A stretch of DNA of 64,000 nucleotides from an uncultured Lachnospiraceae bacterium (GCA_910587955.1 CAJUNN010000003.1:72587-136586); one strand, 5' to 3'; positions 50,724 through 59,427 are shown, counted from the first letter of the stretch. A program made the numbers and translations. Notes: generated from the sequence alone by a model not told the origin.

Positions 50724-51575
50724 TTAATCCTCTGCCACGGGAATTTCAAGTGTCATTCTTCCCAGCTTCCCGCTGCGGAACTCCTCCAGCAGAATGGCCG
50801 CGGCTTTCCTGGGGTCCGGCTGGTTTCCTTTTAAGAGACAGCCGCGGTTTCCGGCTATCCCGTAGAGAAGTTCCGCCTCCTCCTGGTCTTCCTCCACCTT
50901 ATACCGCTCTGCCAGAGTGCCCGGATATTCCTTTTTCAAAAAGCGCAGAAGCTCCAGGGACAGATCCTCCACATTCAAAATCTCATCCTTTACGGACCCG
51001 ATAAGAGCCAGACGAAGCCCCACCTGAGGATCCTCAAACTTGGGCCAGAGAATCCCGGGCGTATCCAGAAGCTCCACCTGCTTATTCAGACGGACCCACT
51101 GGGCCCCCTTGGTCACACCGGGTTTATTTCCTGTCTTTGCACAGGCCCTGCCGGCAAAGCTGTTGATAAAGGTGGACTTTCCTACATTGGGAATCCCCAC
51201 CACCATAGCGCGCACAGGGCGGTTTAAGATCCCCCGCCTCCGATCCCGCTCGATCTTCTCCCGGCAGGCTTCCTGGACCACACCGTTGATAGATTTTACC
51301 CCTGCCCCGGTTCTGGAATTGAGTTTTACCACATGGAAGCCCTGTTTCTGAAAATACCGGCTCCAGGCTTCGGTCTTTCCCTCGTCTGCCAGATCCCACT
51401 TGTTGAGCAGCAGAACCCGCCCCTTGTTCTTTCCCAGCTCATCGATATCCGGGTTGCGGCTGCTCTGGGGAATGCGGGCATCCACAAGCTCGATCACCAG
51501 ATCTACCAGTTTGATATTTTCCTGCATCATCCGTTTGGCCTTGGTCATATGGCCCGGATACCATTGTACATTCAT
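50724..51575 (-). CDS. rbgA: ribosome biogenesis GTPase YlqF/RbgA
   Basis: 283 residues with GGGGAG eight bases upstream. Circularly permuted GTPase: LLNKWDLAD (G4) precedes VGIPNVGKSTFINSFAGR (G1) and DTPGILWPK (G3), as in RbgA. It helps complete the 50S subunit. Placed between two signal peptidase genes, in line with the rplS-lepB-rbgA-rnhB order of many Firmicutes. Confidence 0.96.
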   Translation of the reverse strand: MNVQWYPGHMTKAKRMMQENIKLVDLVIELVDARIPQSSRNPDIDELGKNKGRVLLLNKWDLADEGKTEAWSRYFQKQGFHVVKLNSRTGAGVKSINGVVQEACREKIERDRRRGILNRPVRAMVVGIPNVGKSTFINSFAGRACAKTGNKPGVTKGAQWVRLNKQVELLDTPGILWPKFEDPQVGLRLALIGSVKDEILNVEDLSLELLRFLKKEYPGTLAERYKVEEDQEEAELLYGIAGNRGCLLKGNQPDPRKAAAILLEEFRSGKLGRMTLEIPVAED

Positions 51576-51591
51576 TGTCTGTCTCCCCTGC

Positions 51592-52164
51592 CTACTGCAG
51601 CCATCCGAACCGTTCCCGGGGAGAAATCAGAAACCAGGCCTCCCCCAGAATGTCCTCCCGCCGCACGTTTCCGATATCGGCGCTGCGGCTGTCCTCACTG
51701 TTGTTGCGGTTGTCCCCAAGCACAAAAAATTCATCTGCTCCCAGCGTTACGCCGCCCTCTGCCACGCCGGCGTTGTCCATCTTTTCCGTGAGCACCTTTT
51801 CCTCCAGAAGCTCCCCGTCAATAAACACCCGGCCGCTCTCTATGGTTATGGTGTCTCCGGGGAGCCCTACCACCCGTTTAATATGGTAGTGGGCATTCTC
51901 ATTCCCGTGAGGCTTAAATACAATCAGATCGCCGTAGCCTGGTGCCTTCACCCGGTAAGCCAGCCGGTTGACCAGCACTTTATCCCCGCTGTAAATTCCC
52001 GGCTCCATGGACTGTCCTACATTGCTCAGGGACAGGCCGAAAAAGTAAACCAGAATACAGGCCAGGCCGAAGGCAAGCATCACTTCCCCAATCCAGATAA
52101 ACGCACCCTGGAGCGCCGCCATATTGATTCTCTTTTTCCGCCGCCGAAAACTCAAGCCACTCAT
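51592..52164 (-). CDS. lepB: signal peptidase I (second of two)
   Basis: 190 residues from the ATG at 52164 (GGAGAG five bases upstream); a TTG at 52203 is a poorer alternative. Membrane segment about 18-38, catalytic Ser in VGQSMEPGIYSGDKV, Lys in HYHIKRVVGLPGD and GDNRNNSEDSRSADIG box. First gene of the lepB-rbgA-lepB-rnhB-yraN-pgeF unit and separated from rplS by a terminator. Confidence 0.94.
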   Translation of the reverse strand: MSGLSFRRRKKRINMAALQGAFIWIGEVMLAFGLACILVYFFGLSLSNVGQSMEPGIYSGDKVLVNRLAYRVKAPGYGDLIVFKPHGNENAHYHIKRVVGLPGDTITIESGRVFIDGELLEEKVLTEKMDNAGVAEGGVTLGADEFFVLGDNRNNSEDSRSADIGNVRREDILGEAWFLISPRERFGWLQ

Positions 52165-52228
52165 AATCTCTCTCCAAATTTCTATGACACCGTCTTTTGA
52201 CAAGGGTAAACAAGGTCAAGAGACGGTA

Positions 52229-52257
52229 AGAAAAAGGGAGAATTTTCATTCTCCCCC
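52229..52257 (-). terminator. terminator of rplS
   Basis: On the minus strand GGGAGAAT (52255-52248), loop GAAA, ATTCTCCC (52243-52236) and TTTTTCTT. It lies about 30 bases after the rplS stop and isolates it from the lepB-rbgA genes. Confidence 0.85.
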
Positions 52258-52284
52258 TCCACCCGATAGTTCTGTCAGGTCTCT

Positions 52285-52632
52285 TTATTTTACTAATTCC
52301 TTTACCTTCGCGCGCTTACCCACACGTCCTCTCAAGTAGGTCAGTTTCGCGCGGCGTACTTTACCGCGGCGAACCACTTCCACCTTCTCTACATTGGGAG
52401 AATGCAGGGGCCATGTCTTCTCTACACCTACACCGTTGGAATTTTTCCGCACGGTAAAGGTCTCTCTGGCTCCGCCGCCCTGCTTTTTCAGCACGATTCC
52501 TTCAAATACCTGGATTCTCTCCCGGTTTCCTTCCTTAATCTTGCCATATACCTTCACGGTATCTCCTACCCGGAACTGGGGCGCTTCTGCCTTTAACTGG
52601 GCGTCTTCAATGCTCTTAATAATCTCGTTCAT
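52285..52632 (-). CDS. rplS: 50S ribosomal protein L19
   Basis: 115 residues. Typical L19 sequence from FRVGDTVKVYGKIKEGNRERIQVFEG through GVGVEKTWPLHSPNVEKVEVVRRGKVRRAKLTYLRGRVGK in order. AAGGAGG lies nine bases before the ATG. It has its own promoter, a structured leader of about 160 bases and a terminator, so it is expressed independently of trmD, from which two unrelated genes separate it. Confidence 0.97.
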   Translation of the reverse strand: MNEIIKSIEDAQLKAEAPQFRVGDTVKVYGKIKEGNRERIQVFEGIVLKKQGGGARETFTVRKNSNGVGVEKTWPLHSPNVEKVEVVRRGKVRRAKLTYLRGRVGKRAKVKELVK

Positions 52633-52790
52633 GTCTGTTGTCTCCTCCTTTTTTCCCGGATGTTCTTACTGCAAGGCCGGAAAGATTCCGAAAACCGCAC
52701 CGGAGGCCGGCACGTTCCTGTTTCCTTCACACCCGCAGGTGTCTCTCCCGCCCGCTGCGGCAGCGGACCATCTCCTTATATCACAACGCA
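52633..52790 (-). ncRNA. candidate structured leader of rplS (L19 autoregulatory type)
   Basis: The leader folds locally: CCGCTGC/GCAGCGG, ACACC/GGGTGT and a GCCGG-containing stem, then the ribosome site. Firmicutes are known to carry an L19 leader RNA; I cannot confirm the match without a covariance search. Support is position, length and hairpins. Confidence 0.5.
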
Positions 52791-52794
52791 TATC

Positions 52795-52839
52795 ATTTTA
52801 CCACAAGGCTTCCTAAAATGCAAGCAGTATTTTAGGAAG
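52795..52839 (-). promoter_or_regulatory. rplS promoter overlapping a palindrome
   Basis: On the minus strand TTGCAT (52818-52823), 17 bases, TAAAAT (52795-52800). The -35 overlaps a perfect 11-base inverted repeat, CTTCCTAAAAT (52809-52819) and ATTTTAGGAAG (52829-52839), with no T-run beyond it, 15 bases after the chemoreceptor stop. Confidence 0.7.
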
Positions 52840-52854
52840 AGACAGCAATCCGCG

Positions 52855-54441
52855 TCAAAGATTATTAAAAACTACCGTCTCCTGTTTGAGCTCTCCCACA
52901 ATGGCCTGGTTCACGCCCATGCGCTGTGTAATATCCTCCATATCCACCACCAGGCTCCTGGTGCTCTCGGCGACTCCCGAGATACCGGAGGCACCCTCGT
53001 TAATCACCCTGGTAATTGCCTCGATGGACTCCGCAATGCCGGCCATAGATCCCCGCAGGTGATCGGTCCGCTCTTTGAAATTGTCCATAGACTGCTGGAT
53101 ATACGCGGCATCCTCCTGATATTGTTTCCCGGACTGCACAAATTCCTGAAATTCCGTCAGAATAGAACTGTTCATATAGTCCACCAGATTCTGTGCATTC
53201 CGGGCAAGGTTGTGGACTGCTTCCGTAACCAGATCATTGATCTCCTGAATCCGGTTGGCGGCGCTGCTGCTGGAGTTTGAAAGCTCGCGTATCTCGCTGG
53301 CTACCACGGCGAATCCCTTTCCGGCAGCACCTGCATTGGCCGCTTCCACTGTCGCATTTAAGGCTATCAGCCGGGTAGACTGGGAAATCTTTAAGATTTC
53401 GCCCGTCAGGGCATTCACCTGATCCACACTTTGGCTCTGCCGGATGGCCTCATTTAAATCCTGAAGAATTTCCGCCGCCTTGGCGCTTGTAACCTCCGCA
53501 CTGGTCTGGGCGGATTTTTCCAGTTCATCCGCCCTGGCCTTCATAGCCACCGTATAAGCCGTAATCGCAGCACATTCCTCCGCCGTATTGCTGGTATCCT
53601 GCTTTACCGCCTCCGCGTTCTCAGTAATAACAGCCGCATTGCTGGCCACCTCCCGGATCGTTCCGGATATCTTCTCTACCAGATTCGACAAATTGAAAAT
53701 GCTTTCTTTGGAGGTTCCCGTCCGCTCCCGGACTTCCCCGGTCATATCGTCGATACGGTCGGAACTATCCCGGATTGTGTTTAAAATATTTTTAATAGGC
53801 ACAACCACATATTTTAGAATCAGGGATATGGTCCCAAACACCAGAACCGTACAGGCAGCAATGGAAAGAACGCTGATGACAAGAGAGCTGATGTATACCA
53901 TGGAAAGCCGGCCCCTGGCCTGTTCTGTCCGGGCACTGATAGACAGATCCAAGGCTTCCATGCTGTTTTCCATTGCTTCCGCATAAGAGGCCACATCCCC
54001 ATTGGCAAGTATGTACGCATCCTGGGTTTTATGAGCGGCGCTTGCGCAGACCAGATTCACCAGCGCGTGTTTGAAAGATTCATAGCCGGATAAGAGGTTC
54101 TGATACTCTGCCTGGTCTTCCTTCGTTACATAGCTCTCATATTCCGCAAGCATCCCGTCCAAAAGGGCTTCCTCTTCTTTTATCTCATTTACAACGGCAA
54201 TCATCGTATTGTAGTCTGTGGCAACAATGTGGGAAAGGGCCAGCTTGTGAATGTTCATGGCCGACTGGGAGATTTTTGCCAGCCTTCCCTTTCCGTCCAT
54301 AAAATTGTCGGCAATGTCCGCCGCATTGGAATTTACATTCTGAATATTCACAACGGCCAGCACATTGGAAATAAGAGCCACAATTCCCAAAAGTGCAATG
54401 GGAAGAATTAAACGCCGTTTGAGGCTCATTTGTTTTTTCAT
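52855..54441 (-). CDS. methyl-accepting chemotaxis-type signalling protein
   Basis: 528 residues. Two membrane segments (about 10-31 and 182-206) enclose a helical extracytoplasmic domain of the four-helix-bundle type; a HAMP-like stretch follows, then the signalling domain whose tip reads ALNATVEAANAGAAGKGFAVVASEIREL. It passes ligand state to CheA/CheW. It lies 40 bases after a solute-binding protein gene, so the two may sense one ligand together. No che or flagellar gene is in the window. Confidence 0.9.
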   Translation of the reverse strand: MKKQMSLKRRLILPIALLGIVALISNVLAVVNIQNVNSNAADIADNFMDGKGRLAKISQSAMNIHKLALSHIVATDYNTMIAVVNEIKEEEALLDGMLAEYESYVTKEDQAEYQNLLSGYESFKHALVNLVCASAAHKTQDAYILANGDVASYAEAMENSMEALDLSISARTEQARGRLSMVYISSLVISVLSIAACTVLVFGTISLILKYVVVPIKNILNTIRDSSDRIDDMTGEVRERTGTSKESIFNLSNLVEKISGTIREVASNAAVITENAEAVKQDTSNTAEECAAITAYTVAMKARADELEKSAQTSAEVTSAKAAEILQDLNEAIRQSQSVDQVNALTGEILKISQSTRLIALNATVEAANAGAAGKGFAVVASEIRELSNSSSSAANRIQEINDLVTEAVHNLARNAQNLVDYMNSSILTEFQEFVQSGKQYQEDAAYIQQSMDNFKERTDHLRGSMAGIAESIEAITRVINEGASGISGVAESTRSLVVDMEDITQRMGVNQAIVGELKQETVVFNNL

Positions 54442-54481
54442 TCTTACAATCCTCCCGAATGATTTCTGTCGCTCTCCCCGG

Positions 54482-55723
54482 CTACGGGGCTGTAATCTCT
54501 TCTACCATCTGGTCCAGCTGCTCTTGCAGATTCTGGCCGGAGGGATTTCCAAGGGCCATATTTCCTGCAAAAGCAGACACAGGATCCCAAAACTTTCCTC
54601 CCAAACGCTGTGTGCAGGAAAATTCCGACTGCTCCAAAAGAGCTGCTATGGCGGGAGAGTCCTGCACTTCCTTGGACGCTGCCGCATTCTTATTTGCCGG
54701 TCCCTGCCCCCGGAGTTCAAAGCGCAGCTTTTGATTCTCCTCATTGGAAATCCACTCTGCCAGCCGGGAAGCCCATTCACGGGATTCGGAATACGCATTA
54801 ACCCCGATGAGCTTATAACCGGAATAGGAAGCCATCTGTATCTGCTGTCCCGCGCAGGTATACGAGGGAAGCTTGGATGCTCCGTAATCTGATCCCCAGA
54901 TTTCTTCCAGAGCTACGGCATTCCATACACCGCTGACTCCCGCGGCCACAGAACCGTCCCGTACCCCGCTCAGAAACCCTTCGTCTCCCGTATTAAGAAA
55001 GCCGGGGCTCTCTGCCAGATTCAGCATAGACTGAGCTACGTCCGTCCCGCGGATAGGCCCTTCCGTGCCGTTCCAGGTACAGAAATTCGTGATGCCGTCA
55101 TCGTTAAGACCCACGGTAAGCCCGGTATTTCCAAAGAAAGAGTATACATACCAGCCGGAAGACCAGTCCATAGCAACCTTGCGTTCCTGCCTGGCAGCAG
55201 CTTCCAGCATCCGCTCCAGGGAAGTAATATCCTCCTCTGTAAAATAGGCTTTATTATAATAGAGAAAATATCCATTGTCTGCTGTCAGCGGATAGGCATA
55301 CAGCGTTTCTCCTATGCTGGCCGCTTCCACGGCTTCCTCAAGATTGGCAGCCTTTACGGCATCCGCCCCTTCCACCGGCTCCAGGGCTCCTGCCGCCACC
55401 AGGGTATTGAGCTGATCGTCCGCAAAAGCAAAGACATCCGCCCCCTCCTCCAGGTCACCCAGCAAAGCGTCCATACAGTTGCTCTCGCTCTGAGGCGCAA
55501 ACGTAATACGGAAATCCGCCTGCCCTGCATACTCCCTCTCAAAGCTCTCAAAGATCTCATTTAAGAGGGCTTCGTCTTCCTGAGCCCCCCACACCAGCAA
55601 ATCTACCTGTTGGGAACCGGCATCCCCGCCTGCCGTCTCCGCCACGGGTCCGCTCTCTTTACATCCGGCGAGCAGGACTGCCGCCAGAACTGCCAAAATA
55701 CACAGATGAATGTTCTTCTTCAT
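54482..55723 (-). CDS. extracellular solute-binding lipoprotein without a permease partner
   Basis: 413 residues. Signal peptide MKKNIHLCILAVLAAVLLAGC with Cys21 lipobox, then a MalE-like type 1 fold (LLVWGAQEDEALLNEIFESF, DVFAFADDQLNTLVAAGALEP, YPLTADNGYFLYYNKAYF). No ABC permease or ATPase is adjacent; it is followed directly by a chemoreceptor and preceded by trmD. It could deliver ligand information to that receptor. Substrate unknown. Confidence 0.88.
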   Translation of the reverse strand: MKKNIHLCILAVLAAVLLAGCKESGPVAETAGGDAGSQQVDLLVWGAQEDEALLNEIFESFEREYAGQADFRITFAPQSESNCMDALLGDLEEGADVFAFADDQLNTLVAAGALEPVEGADAVKAANLEEAVEAASIGETLYAYPLTADNGYFLYYNKAYFTEEDITSLERMLEAAARQERKVAMDWSSGWYVYSFFGNTGLTVGLNDDGITNFCTWNGTEGPIRGTDVAQSMLNLAESPGFLNTGDEGFLSGVRDGSVAAGVSGVWNAVALEEIWGSDYGASKLPSYTCAGQQIQMASYSGYKLIGVNAYSESREWASRLAEWISNEENQKLRFELRGQGPANKNAAASKEVQDSPAIAALLEQSEFSCTQRLGGKFWDPVSAFAGNMALGNPSGQNLQEQLDQMVEEITAP

Positions 55724-55773
55724 AGCGTTTCTATATCTCCTGGTTGTTTTCTAAATAATTTTACCGCCGCGGT

Positions 55774-56976
55774 TTACAAATTCCGCAAAAGGGCCATGCC
55801 CTCCAGGAAATCTGCAATCTGCCGGAAACAGATTTGGGATTTCTCCAAAGGACCGCCTTGGGGGGAAAGCCAGACGACACGCATTCCGGCCTCCCGGGCC
55901 TTTTGAATCCCTTCCGGGGAAGACACAAAGGCCAGGACCTTTTTCCCCGGCAGATGCACTTCCTCCAGAAGCTGCTTATAAAAATTTCCCCCAAGTTCCC
56001 TCTCCCCGGTATCCTCCTTGAGTATCCGCTCAAAAAGCCCTTTTTTGTCTAAAATCTGCAAAAAACCGTCCTTTCCCCCGGCCGGGCAGTCCCCTGCCAG
56101 GCCGCGCCAAAGGCCCAGTTCCCCGGAAAGCTTCAGGATTTCTTCCAAATAAGGCGCTGCCTTTGGTTCCCCCTCTCCGCTGTCCGTACCTCCCGCACAG
56201 GCGGACCACTCAAAGACCACGGCCCCGATCTTTCTTTTCCCGGAAGTGCCGGGCTTCTCCTGCGTGTTCCTTTCTCTTTCATAGGCTTCATAGAGATCCG
56301 GCCGCCGCTTCCTGGTACGAAGCAAAGATTGTTCCCTGCGCCACGCCTCCACCCGCAGATGATCCCCGGACAAAAGCACCGGCGGAACCTGTTTTCCCCG
56401 CCAATTCTTTGGCCGGCTGTACTGGGGATACTCCAGAAGTCCGTCCTCAAAGCTCTCAAACTGGGCTGACTCTTCATTGTTCAGGACACCGGGAACCAAA
56501 CGTGAAACGGCATCGATCATCACCATGGCCGCCAGCTCTCCCCCGGTGAGCACATAATCTCCCACGGACACGTAATCCGTCACCACTTCTTCCAGTACCC
56601 GCTCGTCGATGCCCTCATAGTGGCCGCAGAGAAAGATCAAGTCCTCCTCCCGGGCCAGCTCCCGGGCTGTTTTCTGGCAGAAAACAGAGCCCTGGGGCGT
56701 CACATAAATCACCCGGGCCCTTCGTCCGGTCCGCTGTCCGATCCGCTCCTGCACCGACAGACAGGCCCGGTACACCGGCTCTGCCTGCATTACCATCCCC
56801 GCGCCGCCGCCGTAAGGATAGTCGTCTACCTTATGGTGCCTGTTGTCCGCGTAGTCCCGGATATTGACCGTCTCCAGGGTAAGGGCTCCCGTTTCCATGG
56901 CCCTTCCCAGGATGCTCGTATGCAGGCCCTGTTCAATCATCTCCGGAAATAAAGTCAAAACATGGTAGTTCATCAT
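55774..56976 (-). CDS. trmD: tRNA (guanine-N1)-methyltransferase with C-terminal HAD-like pseudoenzyme domain
   Basis: 400 residues against about 240-250 for ordinary TrmD. Residues 1-235 are complete TrmD (LTLFPEMIEQGL, YPYGGGAGMVMQAEP, FLCGHYEGIDERV, YVLTGGELAAMVMIDAVSRL, VPPVLLSGDHLRVEAWRREQSL), which methylates G37 of tRNAs. Residues about 248-400 look like a HAD phosphatase core: GAVVFEWSA at motif I, and KVLAFVSSPEGIQKAREAGMRVVWL in two parts at motif IV. The two catalytic Asp of motif I and the acidic pair of motif IV (usually FEDSP) are replaced. Overlaps rimM by four bases. Confidence 0.85.
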   Translation of the reverse strand: MMNYHVLTLFPEMIEQGLHTSILGRAMETGALTLETVNIRDYADNRHHKVDDYPYGGGAGMVMQAEPVYRACLSVQERIGQRTGRRARVIYVTPQGSVFCQKTARELAREEDLIFLCGHYEGIDERVLEEVVTDYVSVGDYVLTGGELAAMVMIDAVSRLVPGVLNNEESAQFESFEDGLLEYPQYSRPKNWRGKQVPPVLLSGDHLRVEAWRREQSLLRTRKRRPDLYEAYERERNTQEKPGTSGKRKIGAVVFEWSACAGGTDSGEGEPKAAPYLEEILKLSGELGLWRGLAGDCPAGGKDGFLQILDKKGLFERILKEDTGERELGGNFYKQLLEEVHLPGKKVLAFVSSPEGIQKAREAGMRVVWLSPQGGPLEKSQICFRQIADFLEGMALLRNL

Positions 56977-57482
56977 TCCAGCAGTCCTTCCGGTATGTGC
57001 ACGGTCATCCGGCCCGCCGCCGTATCCACTTCCAGGATGCAGGAGGGAATGGCCGGAAGAAGCACTTCCTTTTTATCCTCCGTCTCTACGACATACACAT
57101 CATTGGCCCCCGTCTTAAGAACATCCGTCAGAAGGCCCAGGCGCTCTTCCTCATCGGTCCACACTTCCATGCCCATAAGATCCACAATAAAATTTTCGTT
57201 TTCTCCCAGAGCAACAGTTTCCTCCCTGGATACCAGCAGATCCCGCCCCCGGTACACTTCCACTTCATTGATATCCTGAAATTCCCGGAATTTCAGAATC
57301 ACCTGTTTTTTAAAAAATTTTACTCCGGTCACTTCCAGAGGCAGATATTCCTTTCCCGCATCCAGATACACACGTTTCAAATCTGAAAACCGCCGGGGAT
57401 CGTCTGTGGTGGGATACACCTTCACTTCCCCCTTCAGGCCGTGGGTAGAAGCGATCACACCCACTCTCAAATATGGTTCCAT
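56973..57482 (-). CDS. rimM: 16S rRNA processing protein RimM
   Basis: 169 residues, the usual length. N-terminal RimM domain (LRVGVIASTHGLKGEVKVYPTTDD) and C-terminal PRC-barrel (DLMGMEVWTDEEERLGLLTDVL and VLLPAIPSCILEVD). Acts in 30S assembly near S19. The gene follows an intrinsic terminator placed after khpA and overlaps trmD, so rimM-trmD form one translational pair. Confidence 0.96.
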   Translation of the reverse strand: MEPYLRVGVIASTHGLKGEVKVYPTTDDPRRFSDLKRVYLDAGKEYLPLEVTGVKFFKKQVILKFREFQDINEVEVYRGRDLLVSREETVALGENENFIVDLMGMEVWTDEEERLGLLTDVLKTGANDVYVVETEDKKEVLLPAIPSCILEVDTAAGRMTVHIPEGLLE

Positions 57483-57497
57483 TTATTCTCCCTTTTT

Positions 57498-57522
57498 AAA
57501 AACAGCGGGTGTCTCCACCCGC
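57498..57522 (-). terminator. intrinsic terminator inside the ffh-trmD operon
   Basis: On the minus strand GCGGGTG (57522-57516), loop GAGA, CACCCGC (57511-57505) then TGTTTTT. It stands between khpA and rimM and should reduce expression of rimM-trmD relative to rpsP. Confidence 0.8.
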
Positions 57523-57529
57523 CTGCTTT

Positions 57530-57760
57530 CTATTGCAGTATTTCTACTACAACTTTCTTTTCTTCCTTTGATGCTGCCGCTTTTACAACACAGCGTATGG
57601 CTTTTGCGATACGGCCCTGTTTCCCGATCACTTTTCCCATATCAGACGGCGCCACGCGAAGTTCAACGAGAATCGACTTTTCGTTCTCCGTCTCTGTCAC
57701 AGCAACTTCTTCCGGATGTTCTACCAGTGATTTTGCAATCACTTCTACCAATTCTTTCAT
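57530..57760 (-). CDS. khpA: KH-domain RNA-binding protein KhpA (YlqC)
   Basis: 76 residues. The KH motif GxxG is IGKQGRIAKAIR, within a domain beginning MKELVEVIAKSLVEHPEEV. KhpA with KhpB acts on RNA linked to cell growth and wall control. It has an excellent GGAGG site and lies between rpsP and rimM as in most Firmicutes. Confidence 0.95.
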   Translation of the reverse strand: MKELVEVIAKSLVEHPEEVAVTETENEKSILVELRVAPSDMGKVIGKQGRIAKAIRCVVKAAASKEEKKVVVEILQ

Positions 57761-57800
57761 TATCTACCTCCGAATAAGGCTGCCAGGAAAAACGGCTGTC

Positions 57801-58046
57801 CTACTTCTCAACTCCGGCGGCTTTCAGGATTTTGCCTACCACTTCTGTGGGCTGCGCACCGTTTGCCAGCCACTTCTTAGCTGCTTCCACGTCTACGTTG
57901 AATGTACTCGGATCAGTGCTGGGATCGTAGGTTCCAATTTCCTCGATGAATCTGCCATCTCTGGGGGATCTGGAATCTGCTACGATAATTCTATAGAAAG
58001 GAGCTTTCTTCTGACCCATTCTTCTCAACCGAATCTTTACTGCCAT
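57801..58046 (-). CDS. rpsP: 30S ribosomal protein S16
   Basis: 81 residues: MAVKIRLRRMGQKKAPFYRIIVADSRSPRDGRFIEEIG in parts is the universal S16 start. GGAGG site nine bases upstream. It follows ffh by 34 bases. Confidence 0.97.
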   Translation of the reverse strand: MAVKIRLRRMGQKKAPFYRIIVADSRSPRDGRFIEEIGTYDPSTDPSTFNVDVEAAKKWLANGAQPTEVVGKILKAAGVEK

Positions 58047-58080
58047 TGCTTTTCACCTCCGTTGTTTTACTTCTTTATTG

Positions 58081-59427
58081 TTAAAAGGGCATCCGAAAAC
58101 GTCCCCTTTTACCGAATTTACCGCCCATCATGCCGGGCATCTGCTTCATCATCTTGCGCATCTGTTCAAACTGCTTTACCAGGCGGTTGACCTCTGCTAT
58201 GTCCACCCCTGCTCCCCTGGCAATCCGTCCCTTTCGGGAGAGATTTAAGATCTCGGGATTGGTGCGCTCCCTGGGGGTCATGGAAAGAATAATGGCCTCA
58301 ATCTGCGCCATCTTTTTCTCGTCGATGGCAGACTCCAGATCTTTCATCTGGCTTCCCAGTCCGGGCATCATGGACAAAATGCTTGCCATCCCACCCATTT
58401 TTTTCATCTGGTTCATACTCTCCAGATAGTCGTCAAAGCCAAACTGGGCTTTCTTGAGCTTCTGGGTCATGGCCTTGGCTTTTTCCTCGTCCACGCTCTC
58501 CTGGGCTTTCTCAATCAGGGTCAGCACATCGCCCATTCCCAGAATGCGGGAGGCCATGCGGTCGGGATAAAACTGCTCCAGATCCGACAGCTTCTCCCCC
58601 ATCCCTACGTAAAGGATGGGCTTGCCCGTCACGGCCTTAATGGAAAGCGCTGCACCGCCCCTGGTATCACCGTCCAGCTTGGTGAGGATCACACCGTCGA
58701 TCCCAATCTTTTCCTCAAAGACCCCGGCCACATTGACTGCGTCCTGGCCGGTCATAGCATCTACCGTGAGAAGAGCCTGATCGATGGAGAGATGTTCCTT
58801 AATCTCCTGCAGCTCTGCCATCATGTCTTCATCCACATGGAGACGGCCCGCCGTATCCAGAATCAAAACGTTGCAGCCATTCTTCCTGGCATGCTCATAG
58901 GCTCCCTTGGCAATGTTGACAGGCTTCTGGTTTTCCCCCATGGTGAAAACCTCTACCCCCTGCTTCTCTCCGTTTACCTGCAGCTGCTTAATGGCAGCGG
59001 GGCGGTACACATCGCAGGCCGCGAGCAGCGGCTTTCTCCCCTTTGCCTTGAGCTTACCCGCAATCTTCGCCGCTGTGGTGGTCTTGCCGGCACCCTGAAG
59101 GCCCATCATCATAAGAACGGTGACTTCATTGCCGCCCTTCAGCTTCAGATCTGTGGTCTCGCTTCCCATAAGCTTGATCAGCTCTTCATGGACAATCTTG
59201 ATGACCATCTGGCCGGGGGTCAGGCTGTTCATCACATCGGCTCCAACCGCCCGCTCTTCCACGGATTTGATAAACTGCTTCACCACTTTAAAGCTTACGT
59301 CCGCTTCCAGAAGGGCCATCTTCACTTCCTTCAAGGAAGCCTTTACATCGGCCTCGGAAAGCCTTCCCTTGCCCCGCAGATTCTTAAATACATTCTGTAA
59401 TTTATCGGATAAACTCTCAAATGCCAT
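58081..59427 (-). CDS. ffh: signal recognition particle protein Ffh (SRP54)
   Basis: 448 residues: N-terminal helical bundle, GTPase domain with GLQGAGKTTTAAKIAGKL, DTAGRLHVDEDMM and LTKLDGDTRGGAA, then the methionine-rich M domain (about 300-440, with MRKMMKQMPGMMGG near the end). It binds signal sequences with 4.5S RNA. The ATG follows the ylxM stop directly. Confidence 0.97.
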   Translation of the reverse strand: MAFESLSDKLQNVFKNLRGKGRLSEADVKASLKEVKMALLEADVSFKVVKQFIKSVEERAVGADVMNSLTPGQMVIKIVHEELIKLMGSETTDLKLKGGNEVTVLMMMGLQGAGKTTTAAKIAGKLKAKGRKPLLAACDVYRPAAIKQLQVNGEKQGVEVFTMGENQKPVNIAKGAYEHARKNGCNVLILDTAGRLHVDEDMMAELQEIKEHLSIDQALLTVDAMTGQDAVNVAGVFEEKIGIDGVILTKLDGDTRGGAALSIKAVTGKPILYVGMGEKLSDLEQFYPDRMASRILGMGDVLTLIEKAQESVDEEKAKAMTQKLKKAQFGFDDYLESMNQMKKMGGMASILSMMPGLGSQMKDLESAIDEKKMAQIEAIILSMTPRERTNPEILNLSRKGRIARGAGVDIAEVNRLVKQFEQMRKMMKQMPGMMGGKFGKRGRFRMPF

